Source of the DNA: Bin87 sp965204395
GTDB taxonomy: Bacteria > Chloroflexota > Dehalococcoidia > Lucifugimonadales > UBA3495
Direction: 5' to 3'
Assembly: GCA_965204395.1 (NCBI GenBank)
Contig: OZ241987.1
Span: 372,001-436,000 of the forward strand
DNA length: 64,000 nt
Positions 24,943-33,227 of the stretch are shown one piece after another; position 1 is the stretch's first letter, and each line of letters starts with the position of its first letter. The translations under genes and the position numbers were made by a program. Below the pieces are notes generated by a model that saw nothing but the letters and a program-made list of their open reading frames with translations, was not told the origin of the DNA and made no database searches.

Positions 24943-25544
24943 CGCGAACCGACTCGCTACCCTTGCCCAGAGCCAACGTAATCTACAGCCCACCGAATGA
25001 AGTGCTGTTTATCGAAAACGGGCAGTCCAGCGAAGTCGGCGAGACCATCGCGGGAAGCCTTGTCGTCTTTTACGACAAGGACGCTGACGACGCTCGCACC
25101 CGTGTCGTCGCCATACGCATCGACTGGGCCGAATGGGTGCTAAAGCCTTTCGTGGACTCCATCCTGAAACGACACGGCGTCGAGCCGGAATCCTCGCCCG
25201 AGCTCGACCACCGAATGATAAGGCGCTTCAGAAAGGCGACTATCCCGGGGATAGCCGACCCGGTTCAAGTTGAAGTGGAGCCCGTGCCTTTGCCCAACGT
25301 GGCGTACAATCCTCAGAGCCAGGTTCTGCTCATCGAAAGCGGGGAACCCAGCGCTGGTAGGGAGGAAATGGCGCGGGGCGTACTGGTCTTATACGACAAG
25401 GATACAGACTACGCCCGAACCACAGCGGTCGCCATTCGTATTGATAGCGCGGAATGGGTGCTCAAGCCCTTCGTGGACGCGATTCTAGCCAAGCACGGAA
25501 TCACACCCGGACAGCGGACAGTCGCCGAAGAAGCAAAAACGTAG
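24927..25544 (+). CDS. Internally duplicated DUF2283-like protein
   Basis: A 205-residue protein with two near-identical halves. The first is ANVIYSPPNEVLFIE...SLVVFYDKDADDARTRVVAIRIDWAEWVLKPFVDSILKRHG, the second repeats it as ANVAYNPQSQVLLIE...VLVLYDKDTDYARTTAVAIRIDSAEWVLKPFVDAILAKHG-like. Each half is about 75 residues; normal DUF2283 proteins have one. GGAGG precedes the ATG. Its TAG stop falls inside the palindromic repeat at 25541. Likely partner or antitoxin of the upstream protein. Confidence 0.65.
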   Translation: MGNAVTRTDSLPLPRANVIYSPPNEVLFIENGQSSEVGETIAGSLVVFYDKDADDARTRVVAIRIDWAEWVLKPFVDSILKRHGVEPESSPELDHRMIRRFRKATIPGIADPVQVEVEPVPLPNVAYNPQSQVLLIESGEPSAGREEMARGVLVLYDKDTDYARTTAVAIRIDSAEWVLKPFVDAILAKHGITPGQRTVAEEAKT

Positions 25545-25569
25545 GGGCGGATTTCAAATCCGCCCCTAC
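25541..25569. repeat. Dispersed GTAGGGGC palindrome, copy 3
   Basis: GTAGGGGCGGATTT and AAATCCGCCCCTAC are perfect 14-base arms. It contains the stop codon of the upstream gene and lies between convergent genes. Confidence 0.8.
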
Positions 25570-25597
25570 ACCGTTGCAATAACGTCGGGACCCGAGA

Positions 25598-26827
25598 TTA
25601 CCACTCCGCCGGCAGGCTCACCACCCCACGGATGTTCAGCAGGTTGTGGTATTCCAGCTCGTTCGGGTCACTGGCGAACTTGAAGGGCGGGAACTTGCGG
25701 GTGAGAGCGCGGAACGCCTCCTGACCCTCCAGCCGCGCCAGGTTCGCGCCCAAGCAATGGTGTATGCCGCCGCCGAAGGCCACGTGCGGGTTCGGGTAGC
25801 GGGTGATGTCCAGGTCCTCGGGATTCTCGAACGCCATCGGGTCGCGGTTGGCGGCGTTGATGATGACCATCACCTTCTCGCCCTCGCGGATCTTCTGGCC
25901 TGCCAGCTCGATGTCCTCCAGCGCGATGCGTGGGGCGCGCTTCACCGGCGAGTCGTAGCGCAGCAGTTCCTCGGTAGCGCGAACCAGGAGGCTATCGTCC
26001 TCCTTGAGCATGTTCCACTGGTCGGGGTTGCGCATCAACGCCATCGTGCCGTTGCCCACCAGGTTGATGGTGGTTTGGTGGCCGGCGATGAGGAGCAGCA
26101 GCGTGTTGCCCAGGACCTCCTCGCGGCTCAGCTCACCCTCGCGTTCGCCGATTGCCAGCACCGATAGCAGGTCGTCGGACGGCTCACTAACGCGCGTCTC
26201 CACCAGGGGGTTCACGTAGTCGTTCAGCGTGGTTATCGCTTCGTGCACGCGGGTATGGCGGTCCGGCGACTCCTGGTCCAGCGACAACAACTGCCGCGAC
26301 AGCGTGCGGATGAACTCCCGATCCTCAGCCGGCATCCCCAGCCAGTTGGCAATGACCAGTACCGGCATGGCATTGGCGAAGTCTTTGAGCACGTCCATCT
26401 CGTCGCTCTCGGGATCGAAGTCCTTGAGCAGGTCCTGGATGATGCTCTGCACCATCGCCCGAAAGCGGTTGTCGATGTACTTGGGGTTGAACACCGGATG
26501 GACGGTGCGGCGCATCCGCAGGTGATCAGGCCGGTCGCGGCGAATGAACCAATTGTTCATGTAGTCCAGGTTGAACTTGTACTTGGGGAAGTCCTCCTCC
26601 GAAATCGGCGGGCTGGGCGGCTTGTCGTCGCGCAGGAACACTTCGGACGAGAAATACTCCTGATGGCGCAGGGCCCACACCACGGCCTCGTACGAGGTCA
26701 CCACCCAGGTGTCAAACTTCTGGTTCCAGTACACCGGCGCCTCTTCGCGCAGCATGGCGTAGTACGGATATGGATTCCGCAGGTTCTCCGGAGAGAGCAG
26801 CTCGTCGTGAATCCGGTCTTTCAGCAT
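25598..26827 (-). CDS. Cytochrome P450
   Basis: A 409-residue bacterial class I P450. The I-helix oxygen-binding motif is AGHQTTINL, the K-helix ExxR is EELLR, and the haem loop is FGGGIHHCLGANLAR with the cysteine ligand. It hydroxylates an unknown substrate using external ferredoxin and reductase, which are not encoded nearby. ATG at 26827 (MLKDRIHDELLSPENL) is chosen; the open frame extends 17 residues further without similarity. Monocistronic on the minus strand. Confidence 0.93.
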   Translation of the reverse strand: MLKDRIHDELLSPENLRNPYPYYAMLREEAPVYWNQKFDTWVVTSYEAVVWALRHQEYFSSEVFLRDDKPPSPPISEEDFPKYKFNLDYMNNWFIRRDRPDHLRMRRTVHPVFNPKYIDNRFRAMVQSIIQDLLKDFDPESDEMDVLKDFANAMPVLVIANWLGMPAEDREFIRTLSRQLLSLDQESPDRHTRVHEAITTLNDYVNPLVETRVSEPSDDLLSVLAIGEREGELSREEVLGNTLLLLIAGHQTTINLVGNGTMALMRNPDQWNMLKEDDSLLVRATEELLRYDSPVKRAPRIALEDIELAGQKIREGEKVMVIINAANRDPMAFENPEDLDITRYPNPHVAFGGGIHHCLGANLARLEGQEAFRALTRKFPPFKFASDPNELEYHNLLNIRGVVSLPAEW

Positions 26828-26926
26828 CGTAAAGCCTCGCAGAAAGGGGGTAAGTGGGCCCAATGTTGCCCCAACCACGTTTCGGTGTCAACCAAAAATC
26901 CTCATTCCGGCGCTGTGGACCGAACC

Positions 26927-27607
26927 CTAACGCAGACCTTCGACCAGGGCAGACGCGTGGTTAAATGCGCTCCCCAATGCGGTTCCAATTCGCTCCACCA
27001 GCCCAGCCGGCGCCGACAGCTGCTGGATGTCCGTGCTGATCATAAGATAGATTACGTAGGCGGTGCCGACCACAACCAGCGCACGCCACAGCGTCCATCC
27101 CCACAGGTGCAGCTTGTAATCGTGGGCAATCAGCCACACTGGCGCCGCGACGAGATAGCACGGGATGGTCAGGATGCTGAACGGCTGTTGAAAAACGCCC
27201 TCCATGTCCAGGGGACTGGGTAAGGCCGCATAGGTCGCCGCCGCAGTCATCCAGGCGACCAACACCAGCACCCCCGCTTGCCAAAGGGCAATATGACCAT
27301 CCCTCAAGAAGAACCAACCCAACGCCAACGCTCCAACCCAGATGCCAAACCCCATCAAGAGGGGCGCGATGCCGATGAAAAGGTGGCGCGCCACGCCGGG
27401 CGGACCCTGGTGCAACACGTATCCCGCGAACGCCGGATTGTCGCGCACGATGTAACGCACCTCCAGCACCCGATGCCCCACCGCGTAACACGCCAACTGA
27501 TGCGCCAACTCGTGAAAGAACGACCCCGGCATGGTGATGAAGTGCATCAACCTGCCGGCCGCCCAGACTACCTGACCCAACAGAATGATCGGCCACAACA
27601 TCGGCAA
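26927..27607 (-). CDS. M50-like membrane metalloprotease
   Basis: A 226-residue membrane protein with about five hydrophobic segments. The zinc-binding motif HELAH (FFHELAHQLACYAVGHRVLEV, near residue 31) lies in the first membrane helix region, as in site-2 protease-like and DUF3267 families. The second metal ligand motif is not obvious, so activity is uncertain. It follows the GNAT gene by 38 bases on the same strand. Confidence 0.65.
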   Translation of the reverse strand: MPMLWPIILLGQVVWAAGRLMHFITMPGSFFHELAHQLACYAVGHRVLEVRYIVRDNPAFAGYVLHQGPPGVARHLFIGIAPLLMGFGIWVGALALGWFFLRDGHIALWQAGVLVLVAWMTAAATYAALPSPLDMEGVFQQPFSILTIPCYLVAAPVWLIAHDYKLHLWGWTLWRALVVVGTAYVIYLMISTDIQQLSAPAGLVERIGTALGSAFNHASALVEGLR

Positions 27608-27645
27608 TCAGGATCCTGAAGGTCCTGAGCGTGATTTGCCTGGCA

Positions 27646-28176
27646 TCAGGATGGACCCACCAACGGGCTCAAATCGCCCCACCCGTACGAAACTTCGCGC
27701 AGGCACGCCCCGCCGATCTCGATTCCGCGTTCGCTGACGTACTGCCCGCCCAACGCCTCGTAGAAATGCCGCGCCGGCCAGTTCTCTGCCAACACCCAAA
27801 GGATCATGGAATCCATCCCCTGCTCGATCAACGATTGCACGGCCGCTTTCATCAACAGACGACCGATACCGCGACGCCAATGGGCGGGCAACAGGTAAAC
27901 GGTGAAAAGCTCGCCAGCGTATGCCGTATCTTTCTCGCGATTCCGACCACACGCTGCCCAACCGACCACCTCTCCCTGAATGGTTGCGACGAACGCGACC
28001 AGTCCGGCGGGCTCGTTCTCCATATTCCGCCGCTGTCGCTCGGCCCACTCGGTAACGTCGATCGCGTCCAGGAATTCATCGGGCACGATGCCCCGGTACG
28101 CAGCGCGCCAACTCTCCGCCCGAACCCGCGCTATACCTGCGGCGTCCCCAATGTTGGCTTCCCTGACTTGAACCAT
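27646..28176 (-). CDS. GNAT family N-acetyltransferase
   Basis: A 176-residue acetyltransferase: REANIGDAAGIARVRAESWRAAYRGIVPDEFLD at the N-terminus, then TVYLLPAHWRRGIGRLLMKAAVQ as the acetyl-CoA loop, and NWPARHFYEALGG. The opening is typical of the large AttT/RimI-like group. Substrate unknown. Confidence 0.88.
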   Translation of the reverse strand: MVQVREANIGDAAGIARVRAESWRAAYRGIVPDEFLDAIDVTEWAERQRRNMENEPAGLVAFVATIQGEVVGWAACGRNREKDTAYAGELFTVYLLPAHWRRGIGRLLMKAAVQSLIEQGMDSMILWVLAENWPARHFYEALGGQYVSERGIEIGGACLREVSYGWGDLSPLVGPS

Positions 28177-28287
28177 TTCCCGACATCAAGACCGCGATTG
28201 CTCGCGTTCGCGATCAATCTCCGATGAAATGCGTCCTGAGTACCGTCGCACGCAAGTGTCGCGTTCGGTCGACTCCTGCGCGGCTGT

Positions 28288-28968
28288 TTACACATCCGCA
28301 CCGACGTTGATGACCGGTTCGTGGCATTTGTTCAAGAGCAATGTGATTGTAGCAACCAACTCAGTGACCTGGCGTCCGCCAAAATCCGTAACCTCGAACC
28401 CGTGGGCGATGGCATTCCGATATTGCATGAATTCGGTTAACTTATCGTATTGATCCCTGGAGATAGCGCCGTGGGCCACCGCCATACCCAGAATATATGC
28501 TGGGTCGGTGGCACGTTCAATCGTAACTCCCTCTGCCGAGACCAACATTCTGATCACGGCTTCTGCGGCCGACCAAGCGAGCAAAAACGCTCCATCTGTA
28601 AAGCCGGCGTCAAGTGCCGTGGACACTAGTGCCAATCGGCTTATGATCCCCGGCTCGTCTAACGGCTGAACCGTCGCGGTAATATCCAAGCTTTCCGGAT
28701 CACCCACCAGTAGTAGTTCGAAACTCCACCCTGGCCTCGCATCAATGATGCGTTTGAATTCACGGAGGTAAGGATTAGCAACCAGCGATGGACGAGTTTT
28801 GATCTCAATCACCTTAGTTTCATCGCCCATTTGGACCAACAAATCGGCGCGATAACCGGGCAGAAACTCCAGTGGGGCCTCCTGAGATACTTCGTAGCCT
28901 TTCGCCCGGTATTCTGCCGCTTTGATGTCCGCAAACTGCTTTTCCGCAACACTCAGATCGTTGTTCAC
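28288..28968 (-). CDS. PD-(D/E)XK nuclease-like and HEPN fusion protein
   Basis: A 226-residue protein with two parts. Residues about 10-105 look like a PD-(D/E)XK nuclease: D42 in GYRADLLVQ, then E55-I-K57 in VIEIKTRP. Residues about 115-215 are helical and carry R184-X4-H189 in QYRNAIAHGF, the HEPN ribonuclease motif. Both motifs appear complete. The gene overlaps the upstream RusA-like gene by four bases (ATGA). The combination suggests a nucleic-acid-targeting defence or stress protein; no named family is recognised. Confidence 0.65.
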   Translation of the reverse strand: MNNDLSVAEKQFADIKAAEYRAKGYEVSQEAPLEFLPGYRADLLVQMGDETKVIEIKTRPSLVANPYLREFKRIIDARPGWSFELLLVGDPESLDITATVQPLDEPGIISRLALVSTALDAGFTDGAFLLAWSAAEAVIRMLVSAEGVTIERATDPAYILGMAVAHGAISRDQYDKLTEFMQYRNAIAHGFEVTDFGGRQVTELVATITLLLNKCHEPVINVGADV

Positions 28969-29384
28969 AAGAGAACCTCTGCAACGGGGCGGTCGCTTAC
29001 TTGTATAACAAGGAACTGGCCATGGGTGAGAATCGAATCGCCGATAGGCAACAAACCCATATCCAATACCAAGTCATCGGAATGGCGTCGCTTGCGGCAA
29101 ATCAGGTCAGTAACCTGACGATCGTCAACGTAAACCAGCTCTTTCAAAGCGTCCAAGATGGGTTTAGGGATATTATCAACGTCGAAATCCACCCTGTCAA
29201 AGAAGTACGTTATGCTGACCATCACCGGCTCGGAGGAAGGCGGTTCGCTGCCCCAATATGTAACCGCCCTTTCGCGCACTTGTTGTATCCATGCCTGCAA
29301 TCTAGCCCGACGGCGCACCTGCTGCGAAACGGGTGGCCCTGCTATCGCGAACTCTAGCGGTAACGGCATGATGGGCAGGCTCAC
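28965..29384 (-). CDS. RusA-like Holliday junction resolvase
   Basis: A 139-residue protein with the RusA signature: FDVDNIPKPILDALKELVYVDDRQV, containing catalytic aspartates D68/D70 and D87/D88 and the lysine K74. RusA enzymes resolve Holliday junctions and are usually prophage-borne. It starts at GTG 29384, overlapping the stop of the upstream CoA-transferase gene by four bases (GTGA), and overlaps the nuclease-HEPN gene by four bases, so all three may be co-translated. Confidence 0.8.
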   Translation of the reverse strand: MSLPIMPLPLEFAIAGPPVSQQVRRRARLQAWIQQVRERAVTYWGSEPPSSEPVMVSITYFFDRVDFDVDNIPKPILDALKELVYVDDRQVTDLICRKRRHSDDLVLDMGLLPIGDSILTHGQFLVIQVSDRPVAEVLL

Positions 29385-30619
29385 TCCAACGCCCCGGCCT
29401 CCTCCAACTCCAGGTAATCCTCCGCGCTCAACCCGACGATCTCCCGCAACGCGTACTCGGTGTCCTGACCCAGCAGCGGAGCCGGCCGGTCCAAACGTCC
29501 CGGCGTCGCCGACAGGTGCGATTCGGTGTAATCAGTGGCGTATGGACCCATCTCCGGATGGTCCAGCCAGGTGAAATGCTCGCGGTGGCGCAACTGCTCG
29601 TCCTGGAACAGGTCGCGTGTGTCGTTGACCACGCCGGACGGCACTCCAACCGCCTGAAGTCGTCGCATCAGATCGTGCCGGTCGTGGTTCACCGTCCAGC
29701 CGGCCATGATACCGTCCAGCTTATCCTCGTGGGCCTTCCGAACACGGAAGGTGCGGAACTCGCCCGATTGCACGTCGGCCACGCCATCCTTGACCATCTC
29801 GTCCCGCAGCCTAGCCCACTGCTCGTCGGTGAACGCGGCGATGGCGATCCAGCGGTCGGTCTCGCCATTGGCATCGGGAGAGCATGGATACGCCCCGTGG
29901 GGCGACGCAGCGGGATGACGGTTGCCCACCAGTTCCGGCTCACGACCGTTGACGGCGGCGTCCAGCAACATCGGCCCGCCGAAGTGTAGGCTGGTCTCCA
30001 GTTGGGACATGTCCAGGTGCGTCCCTCGACCCGTCGCTCGCTGCCGGTCCACGGCGGCCAGGATCGCCGCCACCGCAAACTTGGGGCAAACGAAGTCGGT
30101 GTACGCGCCGTAGGGGTTCACCGGCCCCCGGTCGGGCCAGCCGATGATGTTGGTGTAGCCGGCCAGCGACGACAGCACCGCGCCGAATCCCGGCTGCGTC
30201 TGCATCGGCCCGTCGCGCCCCAGCATGGACGCGCTGAACAGTACGATGCGCGGGTTGACCCTGCTCAGCTCGTCGTAACCCAGACCCCACCGTTCCAGCG
30301 TGCCGGGTGTGAAATTCTCCGTAATCACGTCGGCCCACTCGGCTATCCTCAGGATCAAATCTGGCGCTTTCGGGTGACCCATGTCGATGGACAGCCCGTA
30401 CTTGTTGGCGTTGTAGTTGGCGAAATAGCCGGACCGGTTGATGCCGGACTCTCCACCGGCGAAAGGCCCGGCCCGCCGCAACGTTTCGGGGCGCTTGCTC
30501 GACTCCACACGTAGCACGGTGGCCCCGTACTCCGAAAGGTACTTGGTGGTCATCGGTCCCACCGCAACCCAGCAGAAATCCAGCACCTTCAGCCCGTCCA
30601 ACGGCAAATCCGCCATCAA
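29381..30619 (-). CDS. CaiB/BaiF CoA-transferase family protein
   Basis: A 412-residue family III CoA-transferase. Features: LKVLDFCWVAVGPMTTKYLSEYGATVLRVES at the N-terminus, NKYGLSIDMGHPKAPDLILRI, and the GRGTHLDMSQLETSLH segment. The enzyme swaps CoA between carboxylic acids. A second member lies about 90 bases upstream on the same strand; such pairs can form heteromers. ATG at 30616 is equally possible. The downstream RusA gene starts inside its stop codon. Confidence 0.9.
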   Translation of the reverse strand: MMADLPLDGLKVLDFCWVAVGPMTTKYLSEYGATVLRVESSKRPETLRRAGPFAGGESGINRSGYFANYNANKYGLSIDMGHPKAPDLILRIAEWADVITENFTPGTLERWGLGYDELSRVNPRIVLFSASMLGRDGPMQTQPGFGAVLSSLAGYTNIIGWPDRGPVNPYGAYTDFVCPKFAVAAILAAVDRQRATGRGTHLDMSQLETSLHFGGPMLLDAAVNGREPELVGNRHPAASPHGAYPCSPDANGETDRWIAIAAFTDEQWARLRDEMVKDGVADVQSGEFRTFRVRKAHEDKLDGIMAGWTVNHDRHDLMRRLQAVGVPSGVVNDTRDLFQDEQLRHREHFTWLDHPEMGPYATDYTESHLSATPGRLDRPAPLLGQDTEYALREIVGLSAEDYLELEEAGALE

Positions 30620-30639
30620 CTTAACTCCAAAAGCGATTT

Positions 30640-30705
30640 TTCATGGATATACCGGATGCACAAGATAAAAATGGAATCCTGTATATCCTGTGCATCCATG
30701 AAAAT
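30640..30705. repeat. Inverted repeat of CATGGAT/ATCCATG type
   Basis: TTTTCATGGAT...ATGCACA on the left is mirrored by TGTGCATCCATGAAAA on the right, with AATCCTGTATATCCTG between. The right arm also occurs near 1318-1335, and a looser version near 53350-53372. Confidence 0.55.
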
Positions 30706-30708
30706 TAG

Positions 30709-31932
30709 CTAGATTACGCCCAGCTCAGTCAGCCGCCCCAGGTCGCGGTCGTTCAGGCCCAACTCGCCGCCGAGGATCTCCCGGTTGTGCTCACCCACAT
30801 GCGGCGCGCGCCGGCGTATGCCCACACGTTGCGCGTCCTGCATATCCTTGACGAAATGGCCCGGATACGTAACGGTTTCGCCGATGTCGTCGTGCTCGAT
30901 ACGGTCGTAATAGTCCCGCGCTGCCAGCTGCCGGTGCGCCAGTATGTCCGACGGCGTCGCCACCGGGAACAGCAGGATGCGCCGTTCCAACGCGCCGTCG
31001 GCCAGCTCGTTGCGCGTGTGAGTCATGAAGAACGGGGCGACGGCTGCGACGGTCAGCTCCATGATCTCGGCTCGGGCGGTGCCGTAGCCCAGTTCTTCCC
31101 AGTCAACGGCGTCCAACTCGGGGCTGCCCATGCCCTCCTCGGTCATCCACGCCAGCATCGAACGCACGCTGCGCGCCGCGCCCGCGGTACCGCCGCCCGG
31201 CTGGAAATTCACGTAGCCATCCTTGCACGGCCAGTTGATGCGCGTGAACGTGCCGCCGGCCGATTCCCGGTACGCGCCCATCCGGCGCAGGATGGTCTGC
31301 TCCAGGTCCCAGTACTGCGGTGCGTGTGCCAGCGTCCGCGCCACCGCCTGCTGACAAGATACGTCCACGTGCTGGCCCTCGCCGGTGAGCTGCCGGTGGG
31401 TGTGGGCGATCATAGCGGCGGCAGCCCCCGCGGCGCTGCCGTGCTGGTAGAACTGGGGCATACTGACCCGCAGCGGCGGTCGGTCGCCGTCGCCGGTCAG
31501 GTGCATGAAGCCGCCCAACGCCATGCCCACGATGTCCGACGCCTGGTAGTCGGCGTAAGGCCCGTCCTGCCCGAATGCCGTGATGGACACCATCACCAGC
31601 CGAGAATTGATCGCCTGCAAATCCGCGTAACCCAATCCCAGCGACGCCATGCGTCCGGGATCTGCCGACTCAATCAGAAAGTCGGCGTTGGCGACTAGGC
31701 GACGGAGCAGCGCTGCTCCGTCGCTCCTAGCAATGTCCAGCGTGATGCCCCGCTTGTTGGCACAGTAGGCCCACCAGAACAGGCTGCGCTCTGCGCCCGG
31801 CTCATCCTTATAGAAAGGCCCCACGCGACGCGCCGGACTGCCTCCCGGCGGCTCCACCTGCACCACATCCGCGCCGAGGTCCCCCAGCATCTTGCCGCAC
31901 AGCAGGCCCCGTCCATCGGTGAGATCCAGCAC
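30709..31932 (-). CDS. CaiB/BaiF CoA-transferase family protein
   Basis: A 407-residue family III CoA-transferase: MLDLTDGRGLLCGKMLGDLGADVVQVEPPGG, NKRGITLDIARSDGAALLRRLV, and TGEGQHVDVSCQQAVA. The GTG start at 31932 gives an N-terminus about ten residues shorter than usual; upstream codons continue in frame (LLAPYRV) only to a TAA at 31962, so a CTG start is possible. It pairs with the downstream transferase. Substrate unknown. Confidence 0.88.
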   Translation of the reverse strand: MLDLTDGRGLLCGKMLGDLGADVVQVEPPGGSPARRVGPFYKDEPGAERSLFWWAYCANKRGITLDIARSDGAALLRRLVANADFLIESADPGRMASLGLGYADLQAINSRLVMVSITAFGQDGPYADYQASDIVGMALGGFMHLTGDGDRPPLRVSMPQFYQHGSAAGAAAAMIAHTHRQLTGEGQHVDVSCQQAVARTLAHAPQYWDLEQTILRRMGAYRESAGGTFTRINWPCKDGYVNFQPGGGTAGAARSVRSMLAWMTEEGMGSPELDAVDWEELGYGTARAEIMELTVAAVAPFFMTHTRNELADGALERRILLFPVATPSDILAHRQLAARDYYDRIEHDDIGETVTYPGHFVKDMQDAQRVGIRRRAPHVGEHNREILGGELGLNDRDLGRLTELGVI

Positions 31933-32025
31933 CCGGTATGGAGCCAGCAGGCCGGGGCCTTAGTCGTCGCTGGTCATTGAGCCGGCATCCGCGGGTTTGG
32001 GTTGGTGCCGGTGGGTTCCGAGCCT

Positions 32026-32173
32026 GGCGACACGGTGAAAACCGCATTACCGTCCCGGTCGTGAGTATGATTGGCAAGTGCGTGAAACAATTGCTGGTTG
32101 CTGCGTCGAATTTCCTCGGCTACAAGAATTCTGACTTCCTCGCGAGTTGGCAACTGCTCGACCTCGTTAGAGA
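32026..32173. repeat. 148-bp tandem duplication, unit 1
   Basis: This unit and 32174-32321 read identical base for base. They begin GGCGACACGGTGAAAACCGC and end CTCGTTAGAGA. The unit is not a multiple of three and lies at the 3' end of the gene starting at 32571. Confidence 0.92.
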
Positions 32174-32571
32174 GGCGACACGGTGAAAACCGCATTACCG
32201 TCCCGGTCGTGAGTATGATTGGCAAGTGCGTGAAACAATTGCTGGTTGCTGCGTCGAATTTCCTCGGCTACAAGAATTCTGACTTCCTCGCGAGTTGGCA
32301 ACTGCTCGACCTCGTTAGAGATTTGCTCTACCCGGGTAGAGAGTTCTCCCAACCTGAATATCCCAGTACCAACTATAGCCAGCAAAGTGATGACCACTGC
32401 CAAGACGGTTGCCGTGGCGACTATATTCGCTGCGTTGACTCGCATGATGTGTCCTAAAGCGCCCGGGACTGGGTTATAGCCCAACCGGAACAGGGCATAC
32501 ATAAGAAGTAGAGTCAAAGCAGAAGCGGTCAACATACAAATGACCGTAATCGCAATTGTTTTGATGTTCAT
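32167..32571 (-). CDS. Single-pass membrane coiled-coil protein, C-terminus altered by duplication
   Basis: A 134-residue protein starting MNIKTIAITVICMLTASAL. It has two hydrophobic segments (about 4-30 and 48-72) and a charged coiled coil (TRVEQISNEVEQLPTREEVRILVAEEIRRS). It ends HDRDGNAVFTVSPL. The tail of the first repeat unit (31974-32173) still encodes the same stretch continuing SPGSEPTGTNPNPRMPAQ, so the duplication has replaced the original last 18 or so residues by one leucine and a stop. Function unknown. ATG at 32571 has AAGGGGG upstream. Confidence 0.6.
   Translation of the reverse strand: MNIKTIAITVICMLTASALTLLLMYALFRLGYNPVPGALGHIMRVNAANIVATATVLAVVITLLAIVGTGIFRLGELSTRVEQISNEVEQLPTREEVRILVAEEIRRSNQQLFHALANHTHDRDGNAVFTVSPL
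32174..32321. repeat. 148-bp tandem duplication, unit 2
   Basis: Second copy of the exact tandem repeat; it carries the functional part of the coding sequence of the 32571 gene. Confidence 0.92.
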
Positions 32572-32642
32572 CTTCGTTGGCCCCCTTGGTGCCAACTCTA
32601 CTCCGATCTTACCAGATTGCTGCTGCCCAATTTGTGGTCGGA

Positions 32643-33215
32643 TCAACCCGATTGGGATGCCAGCAGCGACGGCGGAGCCGCGTCCAGTATGTCGGCCACC
32701 AGCCGCGCCACGTCCGGCGGGCTCATGATGGCGCCACTCATTGGGGATTGATCATGCTCCCACATGCTGATCAGGCAGGACGAGATGATCACCAGGCTCC
32801 ATTCGTCCTCATCGATCAATTCCGCGATCGAGTTCTTATCAAGATTCCACATGATGCTGTCGGAGTCAGGCGCGCTGCCGGCCGCCCTGGCTGCCATCAG
32901 TATCCGGTTGCGGACCCGCTCGGGCAGGTCCGCCGGATCGATGTCACGTGGCTCGCCCCTCAAGCCGAAGCACAGGCTCATGATGGCCTCTTCCACATCC
33001 TCTTCGTATTCGTACTCGTCGCTGGCCGTCACAGACTCGACGGATGGCCAGTGCTCGTCGGCCAGGAATATGCCCACGTCCCACGGGGTATGACAATCGC
33101 GCACATCACCCTCCCGGTCGGGCACGCGGTTCCAATTAGGGCGACGCAGCCAATCCGCCCACACCTTTCGGTTGGCGACCGTATCGTCGGCTGACAAAAC
33201 TGGGATATCCGACAT
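32643..33215 (-). CDS. Hypothetical protein, acidic
   Basis: A 190-residue acidic soluble protein beginning MSDIPVLSADDTVANRKVWADWLRRPNWN. It contains an acidic run YEYEEDVEEAI and a helical C-terminus. No domain is recognised. It lies 12 bases downstream of the cyclase gene on the same strand, so it is probably co-transcribed with it. Confidence 0.6.
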   Translation of the reverse strand: MSDIPVLSADDTVANRKVWADWLRRPNWNRVPDREGDVRDCHTPWDVGIFLADEHWPSVESVTASDEYEYEEDVEEAIMSLCFGLRGEPRDIDPADLPERVRNRILMAARAAGSAPDSDSIMWNLDKNSIAELIDEDEWSLVIISSCLISMWEHDQSPMSGAIMSPPDVARLVADILDAAPPSLLASQSG

Positions 33216-33227
33216 GGTAACTCCCCG

